A stretch of 64,000 nt of DNA from an uncultured Alphaproteobacteria bacterium (GCA_902562285.1 CACESU010000004.1:1-64000); one strand, 5' to 3'. Counted from the first letter of the stretch, positions 46,405 through 55,874 are shown. The notes: generated from the sequence alone by a model not told the origin. Made by a program: numbers and translations.

Positions 46405-47556
46405 TTATTCCTCCCAAATTTTATTCAATAAAATTTTCTTTTTGATTTGTTTATTACTTTCACCCAACTTAGGTGCTAGTTTTTTAATATTTAATTTAAA
46501 GTTATTAAACGATATAGGTGTTCTTAAGAATTTTTCTCCATTAATTGATTTAATCATTTTTCTTGATTTTGTTTGTTTATGGTTTAACGCTTCACTTACG
46601 GAATTCACAGTTCCAACGGGTACATTCGCATTTTGTAAAGTGTTAATAATCTTTTCTTTGGTATACTTTTTTAATTTATTCGATAATTTATTTATTAATT
46701 GATCTCTATGTCTAATGCGCTTTTTATTAGTTGAAAATTTTTCAGAAATAGCAAAATTCCAATTAAAAGCTTTGCAAAGTGATTTAAATTGCTGATCGTT
46801 CCCACAGGCAATGACTATATCACCATTTTTAACTTCAAATAATTGATAAGGAACTATTGAAGGGTGGATATTACCCATTCTTTTTGGTTCTTTTTTATTA
46901 AGCAAGTAAGAAGAGGCTTGGTTGGCTAAGACAGCTAGTTGAGTATCGTATAAAGACATATCTATGTAACTACCTGATTGATTACTTGCTTTAGAAAGTA
47001 GTGCTGATTGAATAGCCACTACACTATAAAGAGAGGTAAAAATGTCTGCGTAAGCAACACCTGGTTTGATAGGTGGCCCATTTTCTTCACCTGTTATATT
47101 CATTATCCCAGCCATAGCTTGAATTATGAAATCATATCCTGGTAATGACGATAAAGGTCCATTTTGGCCAAATCCTGTAATTGAACAATATATTATAGAA
47201 TTATTAAATTTTTTAATATTTTTATAATCTAATTTATATTTTTTTAAGTCATCAACTTTATAATTTTCTATAATTACGTCAGCTTTTTTTGCTAAAAATT
47301 GAACCATTTTAAGCTCACTTTTTTTCTTAAAATTAGCTACAAAAGATGACTTTCCTCTATTAGTACATTTAAAATATGAGCTATTATTATTGACACTATC
47401 CTCTCCCCAATTTCTGGTTTCATCCCCTGTTGGGGATTCTACTTTTATAACTTCTGCACCAAGATCTGCTAATATCTGACCAGCCCAAGGCCCCGCTAAT
47501 ACTCTTGCTAGTTCTAAAACTTTTAAACCTTCTAAGGGAGATTTTGCTATTTTCAT
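46405..47556 (-). CDS. CaiB/BaiF family CoA-transferase
   Basis: A 383-residue class III CoA-transferase moving CoA between carboxylic acids through a catalytic Asp. LKVLELARVLAGPWAGQ (about 11-27) is the family opening, and PGYDFIIQAMAG (139-150) holds the likely catalytic Asp142. Donor and acceptor are unknown. It is first in a minus-strand run with the aldo/keto reductase and ABC exporter genes; whether these form one pathway is unclear. It is divergent from the S49 peptidase gene. Confidence 0.9.
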   Translation of the reverse strand: MKIAKSPLEGLKVLELARVLAGPWAGQILADLGAEVIKVESPTGDETRNWGEDSVNNNSSYFKCTNRGKSSFVANFKKKSELKMVQFLAKKADVIIENYKVDDLKKYKLDYKNIKKFNNSIIYCSITGFGQNGPLSSLPGYDFIIQAMAGIMNITGEENGPPIKPGVAYADIFTSLYSVVAIQSALLSKASNQSGSYIDMSLYDTQLAVLANQASSYLLNKKEPKRMGNIHPSIVPYQLFEVKNGDIVIACGNDQQFKSLCKAFNWNFAISEKFSTNKKRIRHRDQLINKLSNKLKKYTKEKIINTLQNANVPVGTVNSVSEALNHKQTKSRKMIKSINGEKFLRTPISFNNFKLNIKKLAPKLGESNKQIKKKILLNKIWEE

Positions 47557-47614
47557 TTAAAACTTTTACAAAATAAATAGTTGTTAATTTATGTTTTATT
47601 ATTAAATAAACCTT

Positions 47615-47634
47615 AGTAAATATCTTTATTTACT
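47615..47634. promoter_or_regulatory. perfect inverted repeat in a divergent promoter region
   Basis: AGTAAATA (47615-47622) and TATTTACT (47627-47634) are perfect complements separated by TCTT. It lies in the 149 bp between the CoA-transferase gene and the S49 peptidase gene, where it could be an operator. The core AGTAA/TTACT also occurs in the palindrome at 4063-4073. Confidence 0.35.
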
Positions 47635-47705
47635 TTAATCTACGGCTTAATCATGTTGTAACAAAAAGCTATAGTGATTTCTTTAAGATCAATCAAGGAG
47701 TTAAA

Positions 47706-48515
47706 ATGAGAATCTGGTCCTGGATAAGAAAAAAATTTAAAAAATCTGGTTTAGTAGCTATTATACGTCTGGAGGGGGTTATTTCAACTGGTGGCAGATT
47801 TGGAGGCGGAATTAATGATCAATCATTAGCGCCTATAATAGAAAAAGCTTTTGAGTTAGGTGGACTTAAAGCTATTGCACTAATTATTAATTCTCCGGGC
47901 GGATCACCTTCTCAGTCTTCACTTATTGCTGCAAGAATTATAAGATTATCCAAAAAAAAAGATATACCTGTTTTAGCTTTCTGTGAGGATGTAGCGGCTT
48001 CAGGGGGATATTGGTTGGCTTGTTCAGCTAATGAAATTTATGCAGATGAAAATTCTATAGTTGGGTCTATTGGTGTAATATCTGCAGGGTTTGGTTTCCA
48101 CGAATTCATAACACGACAAGGAGTAGAAAGGCGGGTTTATACCTCTGGAGAAGAGAAAAGTATGCTTGATCCATTCAAACCAGAGAAAAAGGATGAAATA
48201 GTTAGACTTAAGGCGATACAAAAAGGGATACATGAAAACTTTAAGAATTTTGTAACTGAAAGAAGGTCAGATAAAATCATTGGAAAAAAAATATTTACTG
48301 GAGAGGTTTGGGAAGCTGCTCGTGCTAAAGAGTTAGGTTTAATAGATGGAATAGGGCATTTAGAAACCATAATCGCAGAGAAATTTGGAGAGGATGTAAA
48401 ATTCAAAAAATTAGAAAGAAAAAGAGGTTTTTTTTCAAAATTTGGTAAAGCATCTATAGATAGTATTTTTGAGTCAATAGAGGAAAAAATAATATTTTCT
48501 AAGTTCAAACTTTAA
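47706..48515 (+). CDS. S49 family serine peptidase (SppA/SohB-like)
   Basis: A 269-residue peptidase of the signal peptide peptidase family. The nucleophile is Ser99 in DVAASGGYW and the general base Lys151 in SGEEKSMLDPF. There is no N-terminal membrane helix, so it is soluble, unlike SppA. The NSPGGSPSQ (63-70) substrate loop is conserved. It may degrade leftover signal peptides or cytoplasmic proteins. AAGGAG at 47695-47700 precedes the ATG. Confidence 0.9.
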   Translation: MRIWSWIRKKFKKSGLVAIIRLEGVISTGGRFGGGINDQSLAPIIEKAFELGGLKAIALIINSPGGSPSQSSLIAARIIRLSKKKDIPVLAFCEDVAASGGYWLACSANEIYADENSIVGSIGVISAGFGFHEFITRQGVERRVYTSGEEKSMLDPFKPEKKDEIVRLKAIQKGIHENFKNFVTERRSDKIIGKKIFTGEVWEAARAKELGLIDGIGHLETIIAEKFGEDVKFKKLERKRGFFSKFGKASIDSIFESIEEKIIFSKFKL

Positions 48516-48550
48516 AGAGATTTAATCAAATTTTTATTAGAGGAAAATAA

Positions 48551-49306
48551 TTGTCTAAATTAGCCTTGATTACTGGTGGTGCAAAACGAATAGGGAAGGG
48601 TATTGCCCTTTCCCTTGCTCAAAATGGTTTTGATGTTGTAATTCATTATTCTGAATCTAGAAAGGAAGCTGAAGAATTAGTCGCAAAATTAAAAAGTTTT
48701 GGGATAGCTGCTTTTTGTATTAAAGCAAATTTGTTAAATGATAATGAAATAACCAGTTTAATTGAAGAAACTACCCAAACTATTGGTAAGCCTATTAACC
48801 TATTAGTTAACAATGCCTCAATATTCGAAAATGATAGTCTTATAAGTTTGACTTTAGAGAGTTGGGATAGGCATTTTTTCACAAATCTTAAAGCTCCGGT
48901 TTTTTTATCTAAAGAGTTTTCTAAACAAGTTCCAGACCATTTTCTAGATGAAAATAATGAAATTATTGCGAGCTCTAATATAATCAACATTATCGACCAA
49001 AAAGTTTTAAATTTGAATCCAAGATTTTTTAGCTACACACTAGCAAAATCAAGTTTATTAAATTTTACAAAAATAGCAGCTCAAGAGTTAGGTCCTAAAA
49101 TTCGTGTTAATGCAATAGGACCAGGACCAATTTTAAAAGCCAGTCATCAAAGTGAGGAACAATTTCAAAATCAAAGAAAAAGTACATTACTTAAGAGAGG
49201 TTCAGATGTTCAGGAAATATCAAGAGCTATACTTTATATTGTTTCATCTCCTGGGCTAACTGGTCAATTAATTACTTTAGATGGTGGGGAACATTTAAAG
49301 TGGTAA
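48551..49306 (+). CDS. SDR, pteridine reductase/FolM-like
   Basis: A 251-residue short-chain dehydrogenase. The cofactor motif TGGAKRIG (8-15) with Arg favours NADPH as in pteridine and dihydromonapterin reductases; NNASIFEND, then FSYTLAKSSLLNF hold the N-A-S and Tyr-x3-Lys. NAIGPGPI follows the active site. The start is TTG at 48551, served by AGAGG at 48539-48543. The stop is 255 bp before uvrC. Confidence 0.85.
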   Translation: MSKLALITGGAKRIGKGIALSLAQNGFDVVIHYSESRKEAEELVAKLKSFGIAAFCIKANLLNDNEITSLIEETTQTIGKPINLLVNNASIFENDSLISLTLESWDRHFFTNLKAPVFLSKEFSKQVPDHFLDENNEIIASSNIINIIDQKVLNLNPRFFSYTLAKSSLLNFTKIAAQELGPKIRVNAIGPGPILKASHQSEEQFQNQRKSTLLKRGSDVQEISRAILYIVSSPGLTGQLITLDGGEHLKW

Positions 49307-49445
49307 TTTATAAAATAATTTTTTTTGTGCTAAAAAAAGTCATTTAAAATCAATGGCTTAATTTATTTGCACAATTTTTAGGCAACCTTATAAACCATTA
49401 GTAAATTAAAGGGTTTTAGAACAGTAAATAATAATTACCAACAGT

Positions 49446-49475
49446 GTTTTCCACAGAATTCGTGGAAACTTTTTT
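49446..49475 (+). terminator. rho-independent terminator-like hairpin
   Basis: GTTTTCCAC (49446-49454) and GTGGAAAC (49462-49469) form an 8 bp stem around AGAATTC, with six T at 49470-49475. It sits 140 bp after the SDR stop and 86 bp before uvrC. It may end the SDR transcript or a small RNA encoded in this gap, or attenuate uvrC. Confidence 0.55.
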
Positions 49476-49561
49476 AGAAGCCAATTCTATGCTAAAATTT
49501 TCAAATTTATATTTAAATCATTTTATGATTAATATAATGATAAAAGTTATAGGGTTACTCA

Positions 49562-51403
49562 ATGGCTAATAATCTTACTGGTATAGATCTAATTAAGCAT
49601 TACCAAAAAGATCTGAGTAATGGCCCAGGCGTTTACAGAATGCTAGATTTTAATCATAATACCTTATACGTAGGAAAAGCAAAAAACTTAAAAAAAAGAG
49701 TTTCTAATTATACAAAATATAATGGCCACCCATTAAGAATTCAGCAAATGATTTTTGCAACATCCAGTATGCTCTTTCTTACTACTAAAAATGAAACAGA
49801 AGCTCTTCTATTAGAACAAAATTTAATCAAACAACTAAAGCCTAAGTATAATGTTTTATTAAGAGATGATAAATCTTTTCCTTACATTTTTATTTCTTCC
49901 GAACACGACTTTCCGAGAATTGAAAAGCATAGAGGACAAAAAAAAAGGAATGGTAAATATTATGGTCCGTTTGCAAGTGCAGGCGCAGTTAATAGGACCC
50001 TTAATACTTTACAAAAGGTATTTTTGTTAAGATCATGTACCGATAAAGAGGTAGAGGCTGGGAATCGACCTTGTCTTAATTACCATTTGAAGAGATGTGC
50101 TGGACCCTGTGGAGGTAAAATTAGTAAATTAGACTATGCAAAATTAGTAGTTTCAGCAGACGAATTTTTAAGAGGAAAATCAGAGGAGGTTCAAAAGAAA
50201 CTTTCTGAAGAAATGATTTCAGCCTCAAAAGTAATGAATTTCGAACTTGCAGCTTCTTACCGTGATAGGATTAAAGCAATAACAAAAATTCATTCGATTC
50301 AAGGTATTAATCCTGAAAAAATAAAAGAGGCTGATATTTTTGCTCTATACATAGATTCTGGTCAAGCTTGTGTTCAAGTTTATTTTATTAGATATAATCA
50401 AAATTGGGGGAATAGAGATTATTATCCAAAAGTTTCTCCCGATATGACTGAATCAGAGATCATGGAAGCTTTTCTAGGTCAATTTTATTTAAATAGAATA
50501 CCAGCAAAGTTGATTTTAGTATCAAACGAAATAAATAGTCAAACGCTTATGGAAAAGCTATTTACTCAAAAACTTGGAAAAAGTGTTAAAATTATTAACC
50601 CTGTAAAAGGAGAAAAAAAAGAATTAGTTTTTGATGGACTAAGGAATGCTAAAGAAAGCCTAATTAGAAAAATGGCTGAAAATACTACTCATAGGAAATT
50701 ACTATTACAGTTAGCGCAACTTTTGGATCTTAAAAATTCTCCTGAAAGAATTGAAGTTTATGATAATTCACATATTCAAGGTGCTTATGCTGTTGGTGCT
50801 ATGGTAGTTTCTGGACCAGATGGTCTTATGAAATCGGAATATCGTAAATTTAATATCATGATGGAAGAACTTGAAAATAGGGATGATACTTCTATGATGA
50901 AGTATGTATTAACTAGAAGATTTAGGAAGAAAACTCCATCACAAGACTTAAAAATTCCTGATGTAATAGTTTTAGACGGAGGAAAAGGGCAACTATCAGT
51001 TATACAGAATTTGCTTATTGAAATTGGCTATGGTGAAATACCTATAATCGCAATTGCAAAGGGCCCAAAAAGAAATTCTGGACAAGAAAGGTTTTATCAT
51101 CAAAATAATATTCAACTGGAAATTCCCAGTGATCATGCTCTAAGATATTTTCTTCAAAGATTGAGAGATGAAGTTCATAGGTTTGTAATTGGGGCTCACA
51201 GACAAAAAAGAAGTAAATCTATTATGAGTACAAGATTAGATGAAATAAGTGGTTTAGGTGGAGTTAGAAGAAAAAATTTGCTTATGAAGTTTGGTTCAAC
51301 CAAAGAAGTATCCAAAGCCTCAATAGATGAATTACAAATGGTTCAAGGAATATCTAGTAATTTAGCTAAGCAAATTTATAATTTTTTTAATAATTATGAT
51401 TAG
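49562..51403 (+). CDS. uvrC: excinuclease ABC subunit C
   Basis: A 613-residue DNA repair endonuclease that cuts both sides of bulky lesions with UvrAB. It has the N-terminal GIY-YIG domain (GPGVYRMLD near 21-29, YVGKAKNLKKR), Cys-rich region around CTDKEVEAGNRPCLNYHLKRC, split below, a UVR motif near residue 215 (AASKVMNFELAASYRDRI, about), the RNase H-like C-terminal nuclease (EVYDNSHIQG) and two helix-hairpin-helix motifs at the end. Full length. It starts the uvrC-pgsA-moaD-moaE run. Confidence 0.96.
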   Translation: MANNLTGIDLIKHYQKDLSNGPGVYRMLDFNHNTLYVGKAKNLKKRVSNYTKYNGHPLRIQQMIFATSSMLFLTTKNETEALLLEQNLIKQLKPKYNVLLRDDKSFPYIFISSEHDFPRIEKHRGQKKRNGKYYGPFASAGAVNRTLNTLQKVFLLRSCTDKEVEAGNRPCLNYHLKRCAGPCGGKISKLDYAKLVVSADEFLRGKSEEVQKKLSEEMISASKVMNFELAASYRDRIKAITKIHSIQGINPEKIKEADIFALYIDSGQACVQVYFIRYNQNWGNRDYYPKVSPDMTESEIMEAFLGQFYLNRIPAKLILVSNEINSQTLMEKLFTQKLGKSVKIINPVKGEKKELVFDGLRNAKESLIRKMAENTTHRKLLLQLAQLLDLKNSPERIEVYDNSHIQGAYAVGAMVVSGPDGLMKSEYRKFNIMMEELENRDDTSMMKYVLTRRFRKKTPSQDLKIPDVIVLDGGKGQLSVIQNLLIEIGYGEIPIIAIAKGPKRNSGQERFYHQNNIQLEIPSDHALRYFLQRLRDEVHRFVIGAHRQKRSKSIMSTRLDEISGLGGVRRKNLLMKFGSTKEVSKASIDELQMVQGISSNLAKQIYNFFNNYD

Positions 51404-51420
51404 ATGAATTATATTGAAGA

Positions 51421-51984
51421 ATGATTAATATTCCAAATTTTCTTACTTCTTTTAGAGTAATTGGTGCTATATTAATTCCTTTGATTATTTTAATTGATTC
51501 TAAGGAAATTGGTTGTTTCTTTGTTCTAATCATCTTTATTTTTTGTTCAATTACAGATTTTTTGGATGGCTTTATTGCAAGGAAGTATAATCAAACATCT
51601 GAACTAGGTAAAATGTTAGATCCTATAGCTGATAAATTGTTGGTTATTTTGATTTTGTGTTTTTTTACATTAGTATTTAGTAATAAATATGGATTTCTCT
51701 TAGGCATTCCAAGTATTTTAATAATTACAAGAGAAATTCTTGTCTCAGGTATTAGGGAGTTTTTCGGCTCCAAAAATAATATTTTTGATGTATTGGTTTT
51801 GTCAAAATATAAAACGGCTTTCCAAATGCTAGCAATAATAGTTTTGCTTTTATCTATACAAGATATTATGTACAAAAATTATTTTTATTATTTAGGAATT
51901 TTTTTGTTATGGATATCAGCTTTAATTTCGATATATACTGCAGTTGTTTATTTTAAAAAATCACTTACTATTTTGAGAGATTAA
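51421..51984 (+). CDS. pgsA: CDP-diacylglycerol--glycerol-3-phosphate 3-phosphatidyltransferase
   Basis: A 187-residue membrane enzyme of phosphatidylglycerol synthesis. The CDP-alcohol phosphotransferase motif D-G-x2-A-R-x8-G-x3-D-x3-D is complete in LDGFIARKYNQTSELGKMLD and the following residues. About five hydrophobic helices. It begins 18 bp after uvrC, a classic pairing in Alphaproteobacteria, and ends 4 bp before moaD. Confidence 0.95.
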   Translation: MINIPNFLTSFRVIGAILIPLIILIDSKEIGCFFVLIIFIFCSITDFLDGFIARKYNQTSELGKMLDPIADKLLVILILCFFTLVFSNKYGFLLGIPSILIITREILVSGIREFFGSKNNIFDVLVLSKYKTAFQMLAIIVLLLSIQDIMYKNYFYYLGIFLLWISALISIYTAVVYFKKSLTILRD

Positions 51985-51987
51985 AAA

Positions 51988-52236
51988 ATGAAAATTTTAT
52001 ATTTTTCTTGGCTAAGGGAAAAAATAGGCGTTCCATTTGAAGAAGTAGAAGTTAGATCAGAAACTGTAGGCGATTTAATAAAAGAGCTCATAAATCAGGA
52101 TCACAAGTATGAATTAGCTTTCGAGGATATCAAGTCAATAAGAGTAGCTGTTGACCAGAAAATAATTCAAGATTTTAATGTTTCCATAAAAAATGCAAGA
52201 GAAGTGGCTTTTTTTCCTCCAATGACTGGTGGATAA
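51988..52236 (+). CDS. moaD: molybdopterin synthase sulfur carrier subunit
   Basis: An 82-residue ubiquitin-fold protein whose C-terminal Gly-Gly (FFPPMTGG) is thiocarboxylated and supplies sulfur to molybdopterin. WLREKIGVPFEEVEV and AREVAFFPP are conserved. It is next to moaE, with which it forms molybdopterin synthase; the moaE ATG comes just after its stop. Confidence 0.95.
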   Translation: MKILYFSWLREKIGVPFEEVEVRSETVGDLIKELINQDHKYELAFEDIKSIRVAVDQKIIQDFNVSIKNAREVAFFPPMTGG

Positions 52237-52237
52237 A

Positions 52238-52711
52238 ATGCATCAAACCATAAAAAAATGCTATATCTCAGTTAACGTTCAAAAGGTTGATTTTGATATT
52301 AATTCAGAAATTAAAAAAATCAAATCCAACAAAATTATTGGTGGAATTGCTAATTTTACTGGAGTAGTGAGAAACTCAGGTCGAGAAAAAGAAGAATTAG
52401 TGTCACTAGAGCTTGAGCATTATCCAGGAATGACTGAAAAGGCAATTATGCTCATTTGTGAAGATGCTCAGAAACGATGGAATTTAAATTTTATTAAAGT
52501 CATTCATAGAGTGGGAAGGCTATTTGCAGGAGATAATATAGTACTAGTTCTCACTGCCTCAGCTCATAGAAAAGAAGCATTTAAATCAGCTGAATTCATT
52601 ATGGATTTTCTTAAAAGTAGGGCACCAATCTGGAAAAAAGAGCATTACAGAACACACAGTTCATGGGTTCAAAGTAAAGAAGAAGATGAATTAATATTAA
52701 ATGATTGGTAA
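52238..52711 (+). CDS. moaE: molybdopterin synthase catalytic subunit
   Basis: A 157-residue partner of MoaD. VRNSGREKEELVSLELEHYPGM is spread through the core (split here), and KSRAPIWKKEHY near 125-136 contains the catalytic Lys residues. ATG at 52238 is used with GGTGG at 52228-52232; a GTG at 52229 in frame overlaps moaD and is less likely. It completes the Mo-cofactor module; a MoaB-like gene is at 59.7 kb. Confidence 0.95.
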   Translation: MHQTIKKCYISVNVQKVDFDINSEIKKIKSNKIIGGIANFTGVVRNSGREKEELVSLELEHYPGMTEKAIMLICEDAQKRWNLNFIKVIHRVGRLFAGDNIVLVLTASAHRKEAFKSAEFIMDFLKSRAPIWKKEHYRTHSSWVQSKEEDELILNDW

Positions 52712-52720
52712 AAATTGAAA

Positions 52721-53677
52721 CTAAATTGAAATTCCAATTAGAGTAAAGACTAAAATCAAACCAGTATTTCGATTAGACTTAAAGGTTTTAAGTGCAGATT
52801 TGGTACTATCAATGTTTAAGTTTTTTACTTGAAGAGTTAAATGAATAAATAAAAAGCTTGTTCCAATGAAGAGAGTAGTTAATCTAAGAAAATTATGATC
52901 GGTCATTATTGACACTGTGCTTAAAATAAAAAGACTTAAAAATAATATTATGAAAAGATACAACCAGTATTTTAAATTATTACCAAATAATCTAGCGGTT
53001 GATTTTACTCCAATTATGCTATCATCTTTAATATCTTGTAATGCATAGATGGTATCATAAAAAAGTGTCCAGAATATGCATGCAAAATACATAAAGAAAA
53101 CTTGAATTGATAATTTTTCAAGACTTGCTGAATAACCTACTAATACACCCCAATTAAAAGCTAATCCAAGAAAAATCTGTGGCCACCAGGTAATTCTCTT
53201 TGCTAAGGGATAGATTGCGACCAGAAAAAGAGAAAGGCATGCAATAAAAATACTAAACTTATTAAATGTTAATAATATTAAAAAAGCTAATAAAGACTGC
53301 ACAATCATCCAAATAAAAGCTTTTAATATTGTAACTTGTCCAGATGGTATTGGACGGTTTTTCGTTCTCTCAACTTTGGCATCATATTTTTTATCCAAAA
53401 TATCATTCCAAGTGCATCCAGCTCCGCGCATTAAAAATGCACCTAATCCACATGCAATTAATAACCATATTTCGTAAAAGGAAATACTTGTGTTTTTTTC
53501 ATTATAGGCTAGTAATATTCCAAACCAACAAGGTAATAAAAGAAGCCAAGTTCCTGTAGGTCTATCTGCTCGGCTTAGGCGAAGATAAGGAACACTCCAA
53601 TTTGGGAAATAACGATCAACAAAATTTCCTTCTGAGGAATCTGAAATTTTAAATAAACTATTTTTTAATGAATTCAA
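52721..53677 (-). CDS. ubiA: 4-hydroxybenzoate octaprenyltransferase
   Basis: A 318-residue membrane prenyltransferase of ubiquinone synthesis. Two Asp-rich motifs bind Mg-diphosphate: NDILDKKYDAKVERTKNRP (about 91-109) and LQDIKDDSIIGVKS near 215. About eight helices. No internal Met precedes the conserved RLSRADRPTGTWLLLLP, so the TTG start at 53677 is required, with GGAG at 6 bases upstream. The gene overlaps the divergent rsmE start by 10 bp. Confidence 0.93.
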   Translation of the reverse strand: MNSLKNSLFKISDSSEGNFVDRYFPNWSVPYLRLSRADRPTGTWLLLLPCWFGILLAYNEKNTSISFYEIWLLIACGLGAFLMRGAGCTWNDILDKKYDAKVERTKNRPIPSGQVTILKAFIWMIVQSLLAFLILLTFNKFSIFIACLSLFLVAIYPLAKRITWWPQIFLGLAFNWGVLVGYSASLEKLSIQVFFMYFACIFWTLFYDTIYALQDIKDDSIIGVKSTARLFGNNLKYWLYLFIILFLSLFILSTVSIMTDHNFLRLTTLFIGTSFLFIHLTLQVKNLNIDSTKSALKTFKSNRNTGLILVFTLIGISI

Positions 53678-54441
53678 TTAGATCTCCACAAGTCACCAAA
53701 AATATAACAAGACTTTTTTGTGAAGTTAATTTGGCCAAGTTATATGAATCAAAAGGATATTATGATTTAACAAAAGATCAAATACATTATTTGGTTGATG
53801 TTAAAAGAAGTAAAGAAAGTGATCAAATAAATTTAATTGATGGTCGCTCTGGTGAATTTAGATGTCAAATAATACAGTTTTCAAAAAAAAAGGTTAGATT
53901 AAAAATTAATCACTTAATAACTGAAGCTGCAGTTCCATCAGACCTTATAGTTCTTTTTTCACCAATTAAAAAATCGAGAACAGATTTAATTATTGAAAAG
54001 TGTGTTGAATTAGGTGTTAAGACAATAATTCCAATAGTTTCAGATTATACTGATATACATAATTTTAATAAAAAAAGAAGTAAAAAAGTAATGATAAGTT
54101 CTTTACAACAGTGTGGAAGTACATGGATGCCAAATTTGCTTGATTTAAATAAACTTGAAAATGTTTTAAAAGATTGGGATCCCGAAAGAATATTATTTTT
54201 TTGTGATGAAAAATTAAAGGGTGATCCAATTTTAAAAGTGTTTAATAATTTAGATCCCTTTCCGGCTGCAATTTTAGTAGGTCCAGAAGGAGGATTTTCT
54301 AAAAAAGAGAGTGAATTTATGGACAACTTGTCTTTTGTTAAAAAAGTAAGTTTAGGCAAGCAAATCCTAAGGGCAGAAACAGCAATGGTTGCAGCAGTGA
54401 GTATTTGGCAAAGCTATTTTGGAAAATGGGTAAATGACTAA
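53668..54441 (+). CDS. rsmE: 16S rRNA m3U1498 methyltransferase
   Basis: A 257-residue SPOUT methyltransferase that methylates U1498 of 16S rRNA. An N-terminal PUA-like domain (about 15-80) begins KNITRLFCEVNLAKLYES; the C-terminal knot has ILVGPEGGFSKKE (about 203-215) and LGKQILRAETA. The ATG overlaps ubiA's start in the opposite direction, and no Shine-Dalgarno sequence is visible, so it may be leaderless. Confidence 0.93.
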   Translation: MNSIRSPQVTKNITRLFCEVNLAKLYESKGYYDLTKDQIHYLVDVKRSKESDQINLIDGRSGEFRCQIIQFSKKKVRLKINHLITEAAVPSDLIVLFSPIKKSRTDLIIEKCVELGVKTIIPIVSDYTDIHNFNKKRSKKVMISSLQQCGSTWMPNLLDLNKLENVLKDWDPERILFFCDEKLKGDPILKVFNNLDPFPAAILVGPEGGFSKKESEFMDNLSFVKKVSLGKQILRAETAMVAAVSIWQSYFGKWVND

Positions 54442-54499
54442 TTTAATTTATTTCCTTTTCATAATATAAAATTGCTTTTAAATAAGGATGATCTCAAAT

Positions 54500-55861
54500 A
54501 TGTCGAAATTGAACTCAATAATTGAAAATAAAAACCAACTAATTCAATATTTTGAGGATGGTTGCAAACCAAAAAGCTCATGGAAAATTGGAACAGAGCA
54601 TGAAAAGTTTGGGTTTATTAAAAGAAATTTAAAACCACTTCCTTATCAAGGGGATTGTTCTGTTCTGAGTGTTTTAAAAGGCTTAATAGACACATTTGGA
54701 TGGAAACCTATTGAAGAAAATAAATTTATTATTGGCTTAAATAAGGATTCAGCAAATATTACTTTAGAACCAGGAGGTCAATTAGAACTATCTGGTGCAC
54801 TTTTAGATAGTGTACATGAAACTTGTTTGGAGGTTGCCACTCACTTAGCAGAAGTTAAAACAATTGCTGATAGAATTGGTGCTGGTTTCATAGGTCTTGG
54901 ATCTGCACCAGAGTGGAAGCACAAAGAAATGCCTATTATGCCTAAGGATAGATATAAACTTATGGCTCCATATATGGAAAAAGTGGGATCCAGTGGAACA
55001 AAAATGATGTTTAGGACTTGTACTGTTCAAGTCAATTTAGATTATGATTCAGAAACAGATATGATAAAAAAAATGAGGGTTGGATTGGCTTTACAGCCAA
55101 TTGCGACGGCACTCTTTGCAGCATCCCCTTTTTTTGAGGGTAAGATTACTGGATTTAAAAGTTATAGGTCTAGGATTTGGCATGATACAGATAAATCAAG
55201 AACGGGAATGCTTCCATTTGTTTTTGATGAGGGCTATGGATTTGAGGCTTGGGTAAACTATGCATTAAAAGTTCCAATGTATTTTGTTAAAAGGAATAAT
55301 AAATATATCAATGCTATGGGTTTATCCTTCAATGATTTTTTAAATGGTAAATTGTCAGTACTACCAAATGAAAGACCTAAACTATCTGATTGGGTTGATC
55401 ATCTTACTACAATTTTCCCAGAAGTTAGATTAAAACAGTTCATTGAAATGCGAGGCGCTGATGCAGGCCCGTGGTCTAGAATCTGTGCTCTACCAGCATT
55501 CTGGGTAGGAATAATTTATGACCAACAAGCATTGGACACAGCGTGGGACATTTGTAAAGACTGGACAAATGAGGAAAGATTTAAACTATATAAAGATGTT
55601 TCAAAACTAGGCTTCGATGCTACTATTCGTAATAAGTCAGTGAAAAAACTTGCTCATGAAATTCTTATGCTGTCTGAGAATGGTTTAAGAAATAGAAATA
55701 AAATTAATATTCATAATACTAAGGAAAACGAATGTGAATTTTTATCGCCTTTATTTTCAAGTTTGGAACAGGGCATTTCTTTGGCAGATGAAATTCTTAT
55801 TAGATATAATAAGGATTGGTCAAAAGATCTTACACAAATTTATAGTGAATACTCATATTGA
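54500..55861 (+). CDS. gshA: glutamate--cysteine ligase (plant/alphaproteobacterial type)
   Basis: A 453-residue first enzyme of glutathione synthesis (GCS2 group). KIGTEHEKFGF (about 27-37), LEPGGQLELSG and FIEMRGADAGPWSRICALPAFW (split near its middle) are diagnostic. The ATG at 54500 is preferred to 54488, whose ATG touches AAGG; both are possible. Glutathione would serve the persulfide dioxygenase-like enzyme. The rsmE-gshA adjacency is frequent in Alphaproteobacteria. Confidence 0.94.
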   Translation: MSKLNSIIENKNQLIQYFEDGCKPKSSWKIGTEHEKFGFIKRNLKPLPYQGDCSVLSVLKGLIDTFGWKPIEENKFIIGLNKDSANITLEPGGQLELSGALLDSVHETCLEVATHLAEVKTIADRIGAGFIGLGSAPEWKHKEMPIMPKDRYKLMAPYMEKVGSSGTKMMFRTCTVQVNLDYDSETDMIKKMRVGLALQPIATALFAASPFFEGKITGFKSYRSRIWHDTDKSRTGMLPFVFDEGYGFEAWVNYALKVPMYFVKRNNKYINAMGLSFNDFLNGKLSVLPNERPKLSDWVDHLTTIFPEVRLKQFIEMRGADAGPWSRICALPAFWVGIIYDQQALDTAWDICKDWTNEERFKLYKDVSKLGFDATIRNKSVKKLAHEILMLSENGLRNRNKINIHNTKENECEFLSPLFSSLEQGISLADEILIRYNKDWSKDLTQIYSEYSY

Positions 55862-55874
55862 GAATTTATAAATA

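Noticed and set aside
49446-49469. DnaA box-like TTTTCCACA, possible replication origin
   Set aside because: Only one imperfect box is seen, with no cluster or origin-type gene; the hairpin plus T-run fits a terminator better.
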